A stretch of 64,000 nt of DNA, from assembly GCA_003254905.1 (NCBI GenBank), contig QANU01003176.1:1282684-1346683 (forward strand), written 5' to 3'. This document shows positions 22,189 through 34,180 of the stretch, piece after piece (within the stretch, counting starts at the first letter, position 1; each line of letters starts with the position of its first letter). A program made the position numbers and the translations under genes. This DNA comes from Nissolia schottii. Lineage: Eukaryota > Streptophyta > Magnoliopsida > Fabales > Fabaceae. Below the pieces are notes generated by a model. The model saw only the letters and a program-made list of their open reading frames with translations. It made no database searches and was not told the DNA's origin.

Positions 22189-23251
22189 TGTTGCAAATAT
22201 CACAATAATGTTACGGACGTTACAATATTTACTTTGTAGCCGTTATACCTTAATTTGTAACAAATCTAGTAAGTATATCTATTTATTGTCTTCTGCCTAT
22301 AAATAGGTTATCATCCATTGTAAAGTTACACTAAACAATTTAGCAAGATTATATTTATTACACAATTCATGTTATTGTTATTGTTGTCTTTGTGTAATAT
22401 TTCTTTGCTCTACTATGGAATTTAACATGGTATCAAGGTCATGACACTCTCCGGGAGTCATTCTTCCACTTTTGTTGCCTTAGAACTTAGACTTCCCATT
22501 TTTTGCTGATTTTTTTCCCGTCTTCCGCGTTTGTTTTCTGTTTTTCCACATAATCTCCTTTATTTCCAGCTAGAGTTATTTGTCGTTCAGAACTCTATCT
22601 AATGCATCGCACATACCACAAGGATCGCCTTGTTCTGATGATCCTTCCACAGAAATTTGACAGTGCCTGCCACTATACATGCCTCCACGTGTTGCTACAG
22701 ACTTCAATGTGTAGTCCACACCCAGTCCAAACTTGTTGTCTTTATTGGTTTTGCCCAGTCCAAAATCTTACCTCTGTTAGTTTCGCCCAATGTTCAAATT
22801 TGTTGTCTCTGCTGCCTTCGTGCAACTTGCCATTATTCCTTGCATGCAAGAAGACTAGTCATTCATATTTACGTACAGATTTGATTCCTGGTTCTGCCCA
22901 AACTCTCGTGGTTTCTTTATAAAGGTTAAACTCTCCATTGTTGTTCTTACTAGGCTAGCCCAGTCCAGATCATTGCCTCTCGTAGTTTCTTCATAGACTT
23001 GTTTCTTTTGTTGCCTCCACGCAACGCCCATAGTACTCTTTGCTTAAATTGCATTCGCGCAGTAGTCGCCTTTATTATTGCCTCCCCACAGTCCCCTTCA
23101 TACTTTGATTTATAAACTCAAGCTGGTCTCATCGATACCCACTTGAGTTTGAGGGGGATGTTAAGAATATCACAATAATGTTACGGACGTTATGATATTT
23201 ACTTTGTAACTGTTATAACTTAATTTGTAACAATTATTGTAATTATATCTA
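22189..23251 (+). mobile_element. Miniature LTR retrotransposon (TRIM-like)
   Basis: The left LTR, 22189-22427 (239 bp, TGTTGCAAATATCAC to TTTAACA), is followed at once by TGGTATCAA, a primer-binding site for initiator tRNA-Met. The second LTR starts at 23159 after a purine tract (GAGGGGGA) with TGTTAAGAATATCAC. It matches the first for about 93 bp, then is cut off near 23251 where a MITE begins. The internal region is only about 731 bp and encodes no gag or pol. This fits a copia-related TRIM or other internally deleted element. The two LTRs differ at several positions, so it is not recent. Confidence 0.85.
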
Positions 23252-23254
23252 TTT

Positions 23255-23433
23255 AGGGACTTACTTTAGTACCCATAAAATTCAAGGGTATTGGTACCTT
23301 AATGTCTAAGATTTAGCAAAGTGTCTCGCTAACTCAAATTACTCATCATTTTAAATTTTTTTATTGAATCTCAACCATTGAAGTAGAATGAGGTACCTAT
23401 ACCTTCATAAAATTGTGAGTACCAAAGGAAGAA
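23255..23433. mobile_element. MITE truncating the right LTR of the TRIM-like element
   Basis: The left arm GGGACTTACTTTAGTACCCATAAAATT is inverted relative to the right arm AATTGTGAGTACCAAAGGAAGAACC. The middle parts GGTATTGGTACCTTAATG and GAGGTACCTATACCTT also pair. About 180 bp. The LTR similarity stops exactly where this element starts. Confidence 0.65.
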
Positions 23434-25764
23434 CCTTGAAGTAAAAACTAAAGAAAGAATTAATTTGGTGATCTCGAAGTCTCGAAGGGAATTAGTTGTT
23501 GTTGACGACAGACACCTCCTGAACAATTGAAAAGAAAGTGGATTATTTGGTATCATACCCTCCCATTTCAAAAATACAATTTATTATCATATCAACTTAA
23601 AAGTTGTCAAATAATTATAAAAATGTTTATAATGATTCCTTAATTTATATTTAGTTACATATATAATTTCTCCAATTTTTATTTCCGAAAATCAAATCCC
23701 CAAATTGATTATTTAGAGTTCTATCAATTTCTTAAATTCAAATTTGTGGATTCAACTTTTGAAAATAAAAATTGCAGAAACTATATAACCAAACATGAAT
23801 TAAGATATCATTGTAAATATTCTTATAATTATTTGACAATTTTTAAATTAACACAATTTTAAATGATATTTTTTAGAGTAAGATGGTATAGTGGCCTTAA
23901 AGACACCAAAGAATCCACCGTAAAGAACCAGTGGAAAAAATTAATGTTTATTCGGGAGAGGACATAAAAGATTGGAAGCAAATTGGTGATAAACTCACAA
24001 ATCTAGAGAGTTATATTTGATTATCATTTTATCATAGTACACTTCTAGAAGCAGGGTTGAGATGAAGCTTCTTCATATATAGTATCTAGTACTCACGTGT
24101 TACAGAACAATAATAATAACAATCCAACCTTCATGGCTGCTAGGAGCCATGTATAGATAACATAGGAGATATTTTTAGATCTCGAAAATAATTAATAGCT
24201 TAATAATATAACTCAACGTGCTTTGACTTGAAATTCAACGTATAAACTTTCAGCACTAGTAGTAGACCCCATTGCCTCAAATCTCAATCTGAGTGTTTAT
24301 CCAACGCGACAAAGTTATCTATATATGCTTTTTATTCTCTCCCAATTTGTTCACACGACTACTTCTAGAAAGATGGATCCTCCCCTGCTTGGTTTCTCTT
24401 TAGCTCGCCGTGGGAACGCATTAACAAATAACATAATTTTTCGATTTAAACAAAAAAAAAAAAAAAGGTTGCAAAAGCTAAATAATATCCAGCGCGAAAT
24501 TGGTTAATAAAACATGTGACATAAACATGTTGCAATTTCGGTCTATTATATTAAAAAATCAGGAAACCTGAAACATTTTTATTATCCTTCTCATAAAGGT
24601 ACCTAATTAGCATCTAATGTTATTTTATATCTGGTTTGCGCGGAAAGATTGGGCTAATTGTGCACTGTTTCAGTGCTTAACTACTCAGACACGAGTAGAT
24701 TTGTAGTTAGTGTGGATATTAATTGTCTCTTCCTCGGTTTTTGACTTTAGTTGAAACCTAAAACACCTAATCCAACAATGGTTTTGTACTTTTCCTTTGG
24801 TAACGTAAATCAGGGGGCTCATGTTAAACATATTTAAACCGTGTTTCTCAATTTCGAAAGGCTTGTTCTTATGGGATATAGATCATAGCATTTTAATACA
24901 CATATTAATAATAAGTCAAGCATTTTCAACCTCACTCATCAACAAAATCTATCTCGTCCTACCTAGTAGTAGCACTTAACTTTCTATAACTGAACATTAT
25001 TTATTCCTAATTTTAACCAAGCTAAGTTAAAAATGGAATACTAACAAATTAGAAGAGCCAAACCATACACTAACGCAGCCCAATGGTTTGTTCTAGAAAG
25101 AAAAAAAAAGGCAACCACAACTGTTATTCCAGATTGCAGGCAATAATAAAAAGAATATGTATACAAGTTAGAAAGTAGCTAAGCAAAACGACCTGTATAT
25201 ATCGTATTGCTATGGACTATGTAAAGATTTTTTTTAATTAATTTATTTTATGTAGATGATATTTTAAGTAGAGAGTGTAATAGTCAATTTTATATATACT
25301 GATGTATAAATATATGATTAGATGACAATGCAAAACTTTTTGCATAATGTTTTGACATTGCTTTGGTATCATTTTGACCATAATCCAAAAACAAATGAAG
25401 ATGCTTTTTCAATTTTTCTAATCTCAGTCCTCTCTCTCACTCTAGAAGAAAAACGATAGCAAGAACAAGAATATTCATTGAATGCCTTGATATAAATATA
25501 ACACGCAAGCAACACAGCACAAGCCCACCCACAACGACTCACAAAAACAAACAAAACCAACTCCAAAGCGCGCGCGCTCTCTCTCTCTCTCTCACACTCA
25601 AATTTTCCATTAAAGGCTTTCAGTTTTCACCGAATTAACCAAAAGGAAAAGGAGTTTATATATTACACAAAGACAAACTTGGAATCGAAGCTCTTAATTA
25701 CCCTCTCTCTGAAAACTTTTTCCAGTTTAGGGTTTCAGATTTTTACCGAATTGAAAAGATTTCG
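23434..25764. other. Intergenic region and promoter of the 25765 gene
   Basis: AT-rich DNA with no gene recognised; small open frames look like chance. A (CT)8 tract at 25577-25592 and the CT-rich DNA after it form a typical plant 5' leader ahead of the ATG at 25765. Confidence 0.5.
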
Positions 25765-26640
25765 ATGCCACAGGTAGATCTGGAATCGATGGTTCTGGCC
25801 TGCGCCGGCGCCGGTGGTTCCTCCGACCGGAAAGTCGCCTGCGAGACGATTGCACCCGGCGGCGAAGAAGAGAACGACTGGCCGCCGGAGTCGATCTGGC
25901 TCTCCGGCGACGCGGAGTCCGAGTGGTGGGACCGGAACGCCGTCGTTTACGAGCGGAAGGAATCGACGAAGGGAAACTCCATATTCGCGAGCAACGCTGC
26001 TTCTTCGAACCCTGCCTCCAACAACAACTCTCAGCGATTCTCATCCAAGAATCTCAAATCCAAGGCCGCGATCATCGGCCTGCCGAAGTCTCAGAAATCC
26101 GCCTTCGCCGATGCCAAAATCCGCCGCAACAACAACAACCACCACCACCGGCCGGGAAACACAACGCTGTTCCCGAAGCGGAGCGCGTCCGTTGGAAAAT
26201 CTTACTCAGCCGCGGTTTTCGAACCGTCGTCGCCGAAGGTCTCATGCATCGGGAGAGTCAGATCCAAGCGCGACCGTAATCGCCGCCTGAGAACTCGCCA
26301 GCGGAGCACCTCCTCTTCCTCCGCCGCCGCCGTGGCCTTAAAAGAAAAATCATCCCGGAGCGGGAGACGCAAGACCGGTTTCTTCGAGAGCGTTCGCGCT
26401 ATTTTCCGGTCAGTTCGAAGAGGAAAACCGGTTCAGAAACCCGATCGATCTTCGGTGGATCCTTCTAATTGGAAGAAAAAAAGCAACAGCAGAAAATCGA
26501 GTGGTGGTGGCAGCAACAGCAAGAGGATGAGCCAAAACGACGCGTCGTTTGGAGACTCTGTTTCGAGCGAACCGCCCGGTTTGGGTAGCTTGAACCGGTT
26601 CGCGTCAGGTAGGCGGTCCGAGTCGTGGAGAGTAGAGTAG
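25765..26640 (+). CDS. Basic, Ser/Arg/Asn-rich plant-specific protein of unknown function
   Basis: Intronless, 291 residues, starting MPQVDLESMVLACAG. Recognisable blocks: an acidic W-rich part (residues 33-60, PPESIWLSGDAESEWWDRNA), an IIGLPKSQKSAFADAKIRR-like block (about 101-120), a KVSCIGRVRSKRDR block (about 158-171), a basic Ser-rich stretch with FFESVRAIFRSVRRGK (about 207-222), and a Ser/Lys tail. I see no signal peptide, membrane segment or enzyme motif. The blocks recur in an uncharacterised land-plant family; the nearest label I remember is 'syringolide-induced protein 14-1-1', which is uncertain. The coding part is GC-rich compared with its flanks, and ATGCCACAG is preceded by a CT-rich leader. 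It looks intact and expressed. The minus and other plus frames over this span are shadows. Confidence 0.85.
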   Translation: MPQVDLESMVLACAGAGGSSDRKVACETIAPGGEEENDWPPESIWLSGDAESEWWDRNAVVYERKESTKGNSIFASNAASSNPASNNNSQRFSSKNLKSKAAIIGLPKSQKSAFADAKIRRNNNNHHHRPGNTTLFPKRSASVGKSYSAAVFEPSSPKVSCIGRVRSKRDRNRRLRTRQRSTSSSSAAAVALKEKSSRSGRRKTGFFESVRAIFRSVRRGKPVQKPDRSSVDPSNWKKKSNSRKSSGGGSNSKRMSQNDASFGDSVSSEPPGLGSLNRFASGRRSESWRVE

Positions 26641-27441
26641 AGTAGTAGGGTAGGCGGTGGCTCCGAAATCCACGTGGCGCAATCGCGCGAGTTTTGGGCC
26701 CCGTTCAAATTCGGTTGGCGGCTAATTAGTGGGGCCCCTCTACGATACCGTAGTTCTTGAGTGGGGCCCTAAAGGGTTTTTAAATAGTCGTTAGGTGATG
26801 ACGTTTCACGTTGAATAACGGTTTGGAAATGTTTCTTTTACTGCTGCTACAATGTCGGTTTTTTTCTTCTTCTTCTTTTTTTAGTACTTAAATGCAGTTT
26901 TCTTTTAGCTGTTGCTTGCTTCTATGTTTTTTTTTTTTTACATGGAAGAAATTATTGTGTATTTTTAATTAGATACGGACAAATCAACATCTTTAAAAAC
27001 TTTTACACTATTTATAATTAGAATTAAACTTATACTTAAATAGGTTAAGAGTTTAGGACAAAATAGGTTAAATTTAGAGTAAATCTTTTATTTTTTTTAA
27101 ACCAAAATATTGGAGGACGAAATATTAAAGATTTGAATAAAATATTCAACAAATTTTTTTTTTGAATAAAATTGTTTTGGTACATAAAATTTATGATGGG
27201 ATCGACGCTGGTCATTCAAAAACAAAAACAGGACATTGAAAGTTTATTTTAAGTTTTTAAACAGGTAAAACGAGACCATTTAATTTTTTACTGTAGAAAG
27301 TATGAGGACACTTTGGTCTTCAATCGTAAAAATTCGGAAGCTTAATAGACAAAAGCATTTTATTTTAATGTTTAGGGACCAAGTGTTATACATGTTCAAT
27401 AGTTAGGGATTTCGTCCCCCTATATTTTGATTAGGGATCAC
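26641..27441. other. 3' flank of the 25765 gene and AT-rich spacer
   Basis: The first 250 bases are moderately GC-rich and probably 3' UTR. 27160-27430 has the 'GGGACCAA / TTTAGGGACC' phrasing of degraded legume repeats. No gene. Confidence 0.4.
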
Positions 27442-30400
27442 CACTAGAAATATGACTATTACCATCACAACATTATCGTCGGTTATTTTCCGACGGTATT
27501 ACCGTCGGCATTTACTACTTTACTGACAGTAATCGGTTCGCAGAAAAAAAAAGCAATATGTCTATTACCGTGGGTAATAGCCGCCTTTACCGTCGGATAT
27601 TACCGACGGTAAAAATTTTATTTAAAATTTTTCATTTTGGCTCCAAAATGTTGGCGCCATGTAATTGGGTTACCGTCGGTGTTGCGTAGATCCGACGGTA
27701 ACTTTATGAATAAAAATGCATCGTTTTTGGGTTACCGTCGGTAATTACCGACGATAATGTGTTTAATAAAATGATGCGTTTTATTTTATATTATTACCGT
27801 TAGAATTTACTGGTTACCGTCGGATAAATCCGACGGTAATCTTTCAGAAAAATACTTAAGCGAATTTCCTTTCTCTTCTTCTCATTACAGCAACTTTCTC
27901 CCTTCTCTTCCCTTCTCTCCTTCCCCACTCACCACCATAACACCACCGTGCCACCACTGCGCCACCACCGTGCCACCACCGCTCCACCACCGTGCTACAG
28001 GTATGTTGTCTTGCATTGTGGGTAGCTATTGTTTTCTTTTTTTACACCACCGTGCCACCACCACTAAAGCCACATATTCCTTGCTTCTGTTCTTTCCTTT
28101 GCACCCCACAAAATATATGTTAATTTCATAACATTGTCTATGTTTATTTAACATTTCATTTCTTTTGGTTGCCATGACTTATGCTAAGGATGTGTCACCA
28201 CCACTTAATTTGTAATGAGCTGAGGATCTAAGGAGTCAAGGATTGTGTCAAGGATTGATCAAACAATTATCAACGGCAATTAGGTATGTCTTAAACTTTA
28301 TTGGTACTAGGATAGAGACTTATTTTATTAGGATAGATTTGTAGGATTGGAGTTGTATGGCTGGACTGGGGGAAGGAACGCTTAGCGTTACTTTCCGACA
28401 TTGTTTGAATTGATGTGCTGGCAACGGTGATTATGTGTTGTTTGCGGAGATTGGAGGGCCTATGTTGTAGAACGGTTTGACAAATATTTGTGTGGAATTA
28501 ATTCGTAATGCATTCAGTTAAGTTATTAAAATTATTAAGTTCATGTCCATAATTTGTGTAACATGCACATAGGATTTCTGGAAAAAAATGATTCCCGCGG
28601 TAATATTTTGGATGTACGATAGATATTATGAGAACCGAGGAGTGATAAAGCCAGAATATTTTGAGGGCGTCGACCACTTTACCGTTGTAATTGGAATTGT
28701 ACTTGAACTTAGAGGGTCACTCATTGTGTTGTATTTACTTAATTTGATCTAAATCTTCCTTTGTTCTAAAAGTAAAGATGTTGATGCTAGTTTTATTAAC
28801 AGAACAGAATATAGTTAAATGTTAACAAACACCAGACTTTTAAGTTTTAACAACTTTTAAATTTGTGTGAACCTAAGCTATATTGCAACTAAATCATACT
28901 GGTGCTACTTCCCCTATACATTTTAGGCATCTTGAGTAACTGACAAACTATGAATTGTAATAAATATGTGTTGGTCTAGATGAAGTGTGATTGATTTTTA
29001 TATTATTTTTCCATTTCTAGCTATAAGGAGGGTAAATAGAATCGGGTTCTAAGTGCTATTAATTGATAAATGCATAACAAGAAAATTTTATAATTTAGGT
29101 GATGTGATAAGGGCTTAGTATGGATTGACCGTTCAAATGTATGCTTGAAAAATTTCAGATAAGGGAACTTGTTACCAAATCCATATCCTATATGTTGTAT
29201 GTTAAATATGTTTCATAAGATCTTGTAAATTGGAAACAGGTGGTATGAGTCCAGTGTTAGTGTGTTCGGCTGAGAGTGGAAAAATTTAGAAAGGATCTGA
29301 ATTATGCAAAATGTAATATAACTACCTTCTAAGGTTGTTGGGTGGGCTGTAGGTGCAACTATAAAATTGTCAAGCTAAGAAAATGAATTATGATTATGTG
29401 ATTCAAAATAAATTATAGTAAAGTGTTGTTATGATCATTTAAATTAAATTATGAGAAAATGTTATTCAAAATGAATTATGATTATGTGATTCAAAATAAA
29501 TTATAGTAAAGTGTTGTTTACTATTAATTGGAATTTTGTGCTCATGAGAAAATTTAGAGAATTTTAGTGCTTCTGCTGTTTTTGAAGTAAGAAAATGTTA
29601 GAATGATTTAAGTGTTGTTTGCTATTAAATGGAATTTTGTGCTCATGAGAAGATTTCGCATAATTCAAACTAAATTGCTATTTGTGGCTGTTGCATGAGT
29701 AGATAAAGTTCTAGCCAAATGAAACGTGACTAAATTATGTTATAATGCTAATTGGAGCTGCTGCATGTGTTCTTTAATCATCTAGCTAAATTAAGTATGA
29801 CTAAAATATGTTATAATGATATTTGGAGCTGTTGCAGGTGTTCTTTAATTATCTAGCTAAAGTGATATGTGAAAATGCAACATGATAGAAAGCTGTTAGG
29901 ATAATTGTATGTGTTATGTAAATTGCCTAATTAATTTGGAGTATGGGATTCTAATATGCTATTTTGCTCATTTAAATAAATTGGTATATGGAAATATAGC
30001 TTGTTAAGGTGTTGTGTGTGCTAGTACATATAGGAGTGCTGTTCGGATAAAATGTATGTGATGTCCTGAAAAAGAGAATGTTGGAGTTAGTGGGTAATCT
30101 GGACCTTAGCACCCTTTAGGGTGTTTTAATTTTATAATCGCGACAACAATAGGTTTGTGTTGGTGATGTGTGTGTATGGCTGATTCGAAGGAGAAATTGA
30201 TGAAGAGAACTTGAGTATAAATTATCTTGCTGGAATTGTGCGCATGTGAAACATTCACCTAGCTAATTCGGGTATGTAAGCATAATAGGTTAAAATGCTG
30301 TTTGTATTAATATTGCATGTGCTGGGTTGAAGGGGCAAAGGACTATAAGCATTCCAACCAAGTAGATAACAACCTAGTGAAGCATGGTTTACGACTTAAG

Positions 30401-31029
30401 CGTAAGCTAGCTAGCTAGGGTGTTACAATATAGGAGGAGTGTGTAGGTTTATTTGAGAAACTATTGTTGCAGAAGCCCGAATTTGAGCCACTAGTGAGAT
30501 ATCTGTCCCCTATTACTTATTTGTCTTTTACCTAAGAAACTATATTTTTCACATGTGCACCGTACATCTTTAAATTCTACCAACCATAAACGGAATATAT
30601 GTTGTCCACCACATAACATATAAATATTTAATTAGTTATTAAATATAAATTTTAATATATTTATAAATTACAAAAATTAAATGAAAATTTTAAATGATAT
30701 GATTATAATCATTTATTAAAACAAATAATACAAAATTATAAACAATTTTATTTTTTAAAAATATTTAATTATTACCGTCGGATATATCCCACGGTAACGA
30801 ACACGAATAAAATATTATTATATTACCGTCGCCTTGAACCGACGGTAAACCAGTTCAAATGTACTCAAATGTGAACCGGTTTACCGTCGGTTTCATTTTC
30901 CGACAGTAAAATGATTACCATTGACCACTTTACCGTGTGTCCGCGTCCGACGGTAATGCCGATGGTAGCGTAAAAAACCGACGGTAATACCGACGGTAAT
31001 ATCGACGGTAATGAGCTATTTTTTTAGTC
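27442..31029. mobile_element. Non-autonomous CACTA (En/Spm) element, 3.6 kb
   Basis: It begins CACTAGAAATATGAC. The right end, read in reverse complement, is a diverged GACTAAAAAAATAGCTC. Both subterminal regions (27475-27845 and 30775-31010) are packed with about ten copies each of TACCGTCGG or its complement CCGACGGTA, many as inverted pairs; this is the expected arrangement for CACTA transposase binding sites. The interior has a CCACCACCGTGCCACCACC-rich stretch (27940-28060) ending in a donor-like CAG|GTATGT, then AT-rich DNA with local duplications (29383 versus 29469; 29750 versus 29815). No transposase was found, so it depends on another copy for movement. The diverged right terminus suggests an old insertion. 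Confidence 0.8.
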
Positions 31030-34020
31030 GACTAAAAAAAGGAGGATTTACTCATAATTTTTTTATTAAAAGAATAATAATATTTAAGCAATAATATTTT
31101 AGTTAATAATATACTTTATATTTAATTATTAAAATTAATATTTTCAATTATAGGTCAAGTGAACATAGAGTGGCGCATGATGCTCTAAAAAGACATGAAG
31201 TAAATCACCCAATTCTTAGTGAAAATTTTGTTTCAAGGAGTGTTTATCTGTAATAATGGAATTTCATATACATAATGGTTGACGACTCCAGCACATTAAT
31301 TAAGGGGGGAAAAATGAGCATGATGTCAAACTTCAGAATATTGTTGAAGGTCAATTCATATGCTAGTTAAATTCCATGTATTAATGAAATATGATTCATT
31401 AATGTGATTATTAATCTGTCTATTACAAACTGGTAGTAGCCTAGTAGGTGAGGGGGAATGGTATGGGCTCAAAGTCTACGGGCAAAAACAATTATTATAA
31501 TAATTAATTCTTCTTGTTGAATCATATTACTGGCAAAAAGTATAAGGTTTATTCTGGAGGTGATTGGAGTTTGAAATATTTTCCTTTTTTCTAAAAGATT
31601 TATCCCATGTATGAATTAATTCTAGTTAAAAAGAAAAAAAAAACTCAATATTATAGTGAGTTGTCATTTGCCATGATTTGATAAATTATTGAGTTGTTAT
31701 ACTCTCGTGTGTATAGAAATTATTCTCTTTTACTAAATTAATTGCTAGAAGAGTTTAATTTTTCCAAATTATAAATATAACTAAATTAAATATATTTTGT
31801 GCAGGAAAATATATCTATCTTTCAGTGGTACCAAAGAAAGCTTTCCTTATCGTACGCGTATCTGATATCTAATATGTAATTAGAAGTGGATTTGAAATGA
31901 AGGAATTCAAGGGTTGTTGCCGTACAAGGTTTGAATCACTAAATATTTTCAAAGCTAACCCACATTGAACTACACAACAAAATTTTCCAATTTGCTATCA
32001 ATAAGTTTATGTATGCTTAATTGGAGAAGTCTAAGGGGGAGAAATTTAGATTCTTCACGCCACTAGTTAAATAATTTGGGTTTGAAATCAAAGGCGTCAG
32101 TGGTTTAGTTGGCCCATTGATTTATATAAAATAAAATAATGTGATATAGAAAAGTTCTACTAAGAAGTAGTAGTAACCAAACAACAATCAAGTCGTGGCG
32201 TACTATCGTTGATTGTTATGTAACGTAGAGTAACATCATACTTCACCTTATGATTTAAATTAAAGACTTTTTCTTGGTATCCTAATTTAAATTAATAGTA
32301 TATAATTAAAAATAGTTGACACAATTAATAAAAAATCAACTCCTATTAAAAGAAAATGCAAGTTCAATTCTTATATATTATTAATGCAAATGAGTATTTT
32401 TAGTAGGTTCTCAAAGAATTTGAGATGAATTAAGAAACCTTATTTGGATTGAAAAGTAGGAAATCAAGGTAAGATATGCTTATTGTCCACCCACATGTTT
32501 CAACTTTCAACTAATTCTATTAGAATCCAAGATCGGGTTGATCAATGAGCTAGCTAGGTTAGAGACTTAGAATCATGACTACAAGGGTGTTTAAATGATT
32601 ATATTATATGAGAATGTAACAGATGTGAAAGAAAATATGATGTGTACTAGTCAAACAATAATGAAAGTGACTATAAAGTTAATATCATTTTTTTAATAAA
32701 AAAATCACTCCTTTACTTTTGAAAATATTACATTTACACTTTGCCCCCCCTATAGAATACTTTAAAGTGGATTTTGATATTATTTTAGGAATACATGAGT
32801 TTTATATATTTCTAAAAAGTTCAATAAAATTTATTATATTCTAATTCTAGGTAATACAAACAAGAAAGAAAAACGAGGAGGCTATATAATTCAATAATTC
32901 AATGCATACTAAAAGCAACCTCTTTTTATCAGACATCAATCAAAAGGAAGTTATGGGAACAAAATAGGCTTTGCCTCGCATTTTCAATCACAAAAAAGAA
33001 AGTTGTGTGTGCTACATCTTTTATGTTGGGTCCCTTAAATATTTGAATGTGATTCCTGGGAAGAAATTAGAAGGGAGTATAGAGAAATGAAAATAAGATA
33101 TAATCTTGTAACTAACCTCATCCTCTTTCTTTTCCACCCACATGTTTCAACCAATTTAAGTAGAATCCAAGTAGGTTAAAATACTTTATTTCATGTTATT
33201 ATTCATTATCTATTATTAATTTAACATATACTTAATTTAATTAATTTTTTTTGTTAATGTTGTTTTTTGTGCATATGTAAAGTCAAGCACGAACAGTATT
33301 TTATTTTTAACTCATATTCTTTAAAATCTTTCGTTTATACAATTTAAATATTTAAATCAAATATAGGAAATTTCTCTTACTTTCATCCCTTTTTGTGAAG
33401 GTAATGATTCTCTTTAGAAATTATATAAGTAAGTGGTGGTTTCTTAGCTACTATATGAGGTAAATACTCTATGATATTTATTTTATACATTTTTAATAAT
33501 TTTTACAACTGAATTTATCAATTTTTATTATTATGTTATGTTTTATATATGATTATAATAAATTTTTCATTAGTTAAATCATTGAAAGATTTAACTTATA
33601 AGAGATTTAAAGATTTGCTGACTATTTGAGTTTATGATGCATCTCTTTACAAATATTGTATTAAAAAATATTAATTTATTATATTAAATCATATAATCCA
33701 TTAATATGTCATATTAGATCATGAAATGATAACAAAAATTAATAAATTTAGTTATAAAAATATAAAAAATGAATAAATTAATAAATAGATATCTAGAGGG
33801 CATTAGAAAATCTAAAGTGTGAGAGAGGGGATTGAGCTTCATGCCATCGGAGAAGGAGTCCTCTTTGCTTGTGAAAAGGGTTTTACAATAGTTAATGTGG
33901 AAGGAGAAGCAAATGCAATGATTGAAAGAATAAAAGAAGATAGATACGAGACCTCTCTATTTTAGGCACCATGGTTCAAGACAGATTTTGGTCATCAAGG
34001 GAATATATTTTACAAGAAAT
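31030..34020. other. AT-rich intergenic region
   Basis: No gene seen. 33285-33428 is a direct repeat of 61590-61748 (shared phrases TTTTATTTTTAACTCAT, CTTTAAAATCTTTCGTTT, AAATTTCTCTTACTTTCATC and GGTAATGATTCTCT), indicating two copies of an unclassified dispersed repeat. Confidence 0.5.
33285..33428 (+). repeat. Dispersed repeat, copy A
   Basis: About 145 bp closely matching 61590-61748 in the same orientation. No terminal structure is visible; it is probably part of a larger transposon or LTR. Confidence 0.65.
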
Positions 34021-34180
34021 GAATCTCTCAAGTAAAATTTTGATCATGTATTATTAAGTATCATATTTTTTTATTAACTTTTTTTTATTGCTTATATTAT
34101 ATATAAAATTTTCCTTATCAATTAATGATAATAAATGATACTTAATAATACATGACCAAAATTTTACTTGAGATGATTCA
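34021..34180. mobile_element. Fold-back MITE
   Basis: The left arm 34021-34064 (TCAAGTAAAATTTTGATCAT, then GTATTATTAAGTATCAT) is inverted relative to 34135-34180 (ATGATACTTAATAATACATG, then ACCAAAATTTTACTTGA). The loop is about 70 bp. Confidence 0.8.

Noticed and set aside
25727..26290. Other-frame ORFs overlapping the 25765 gene (105, 158, 118 codons)
   Set aside because: Shadows of the GC-rich coding exon; only the 291-codon frame has a proper leader, start and family-like blocks.
30775..31010. Regulatory cluster of ACCGTCGG sites for a host gene
   Set aside because: The same motifs occur at the opposite end (27475-27845) in CACTA arrangement, so they are transposon subterminal repeats.
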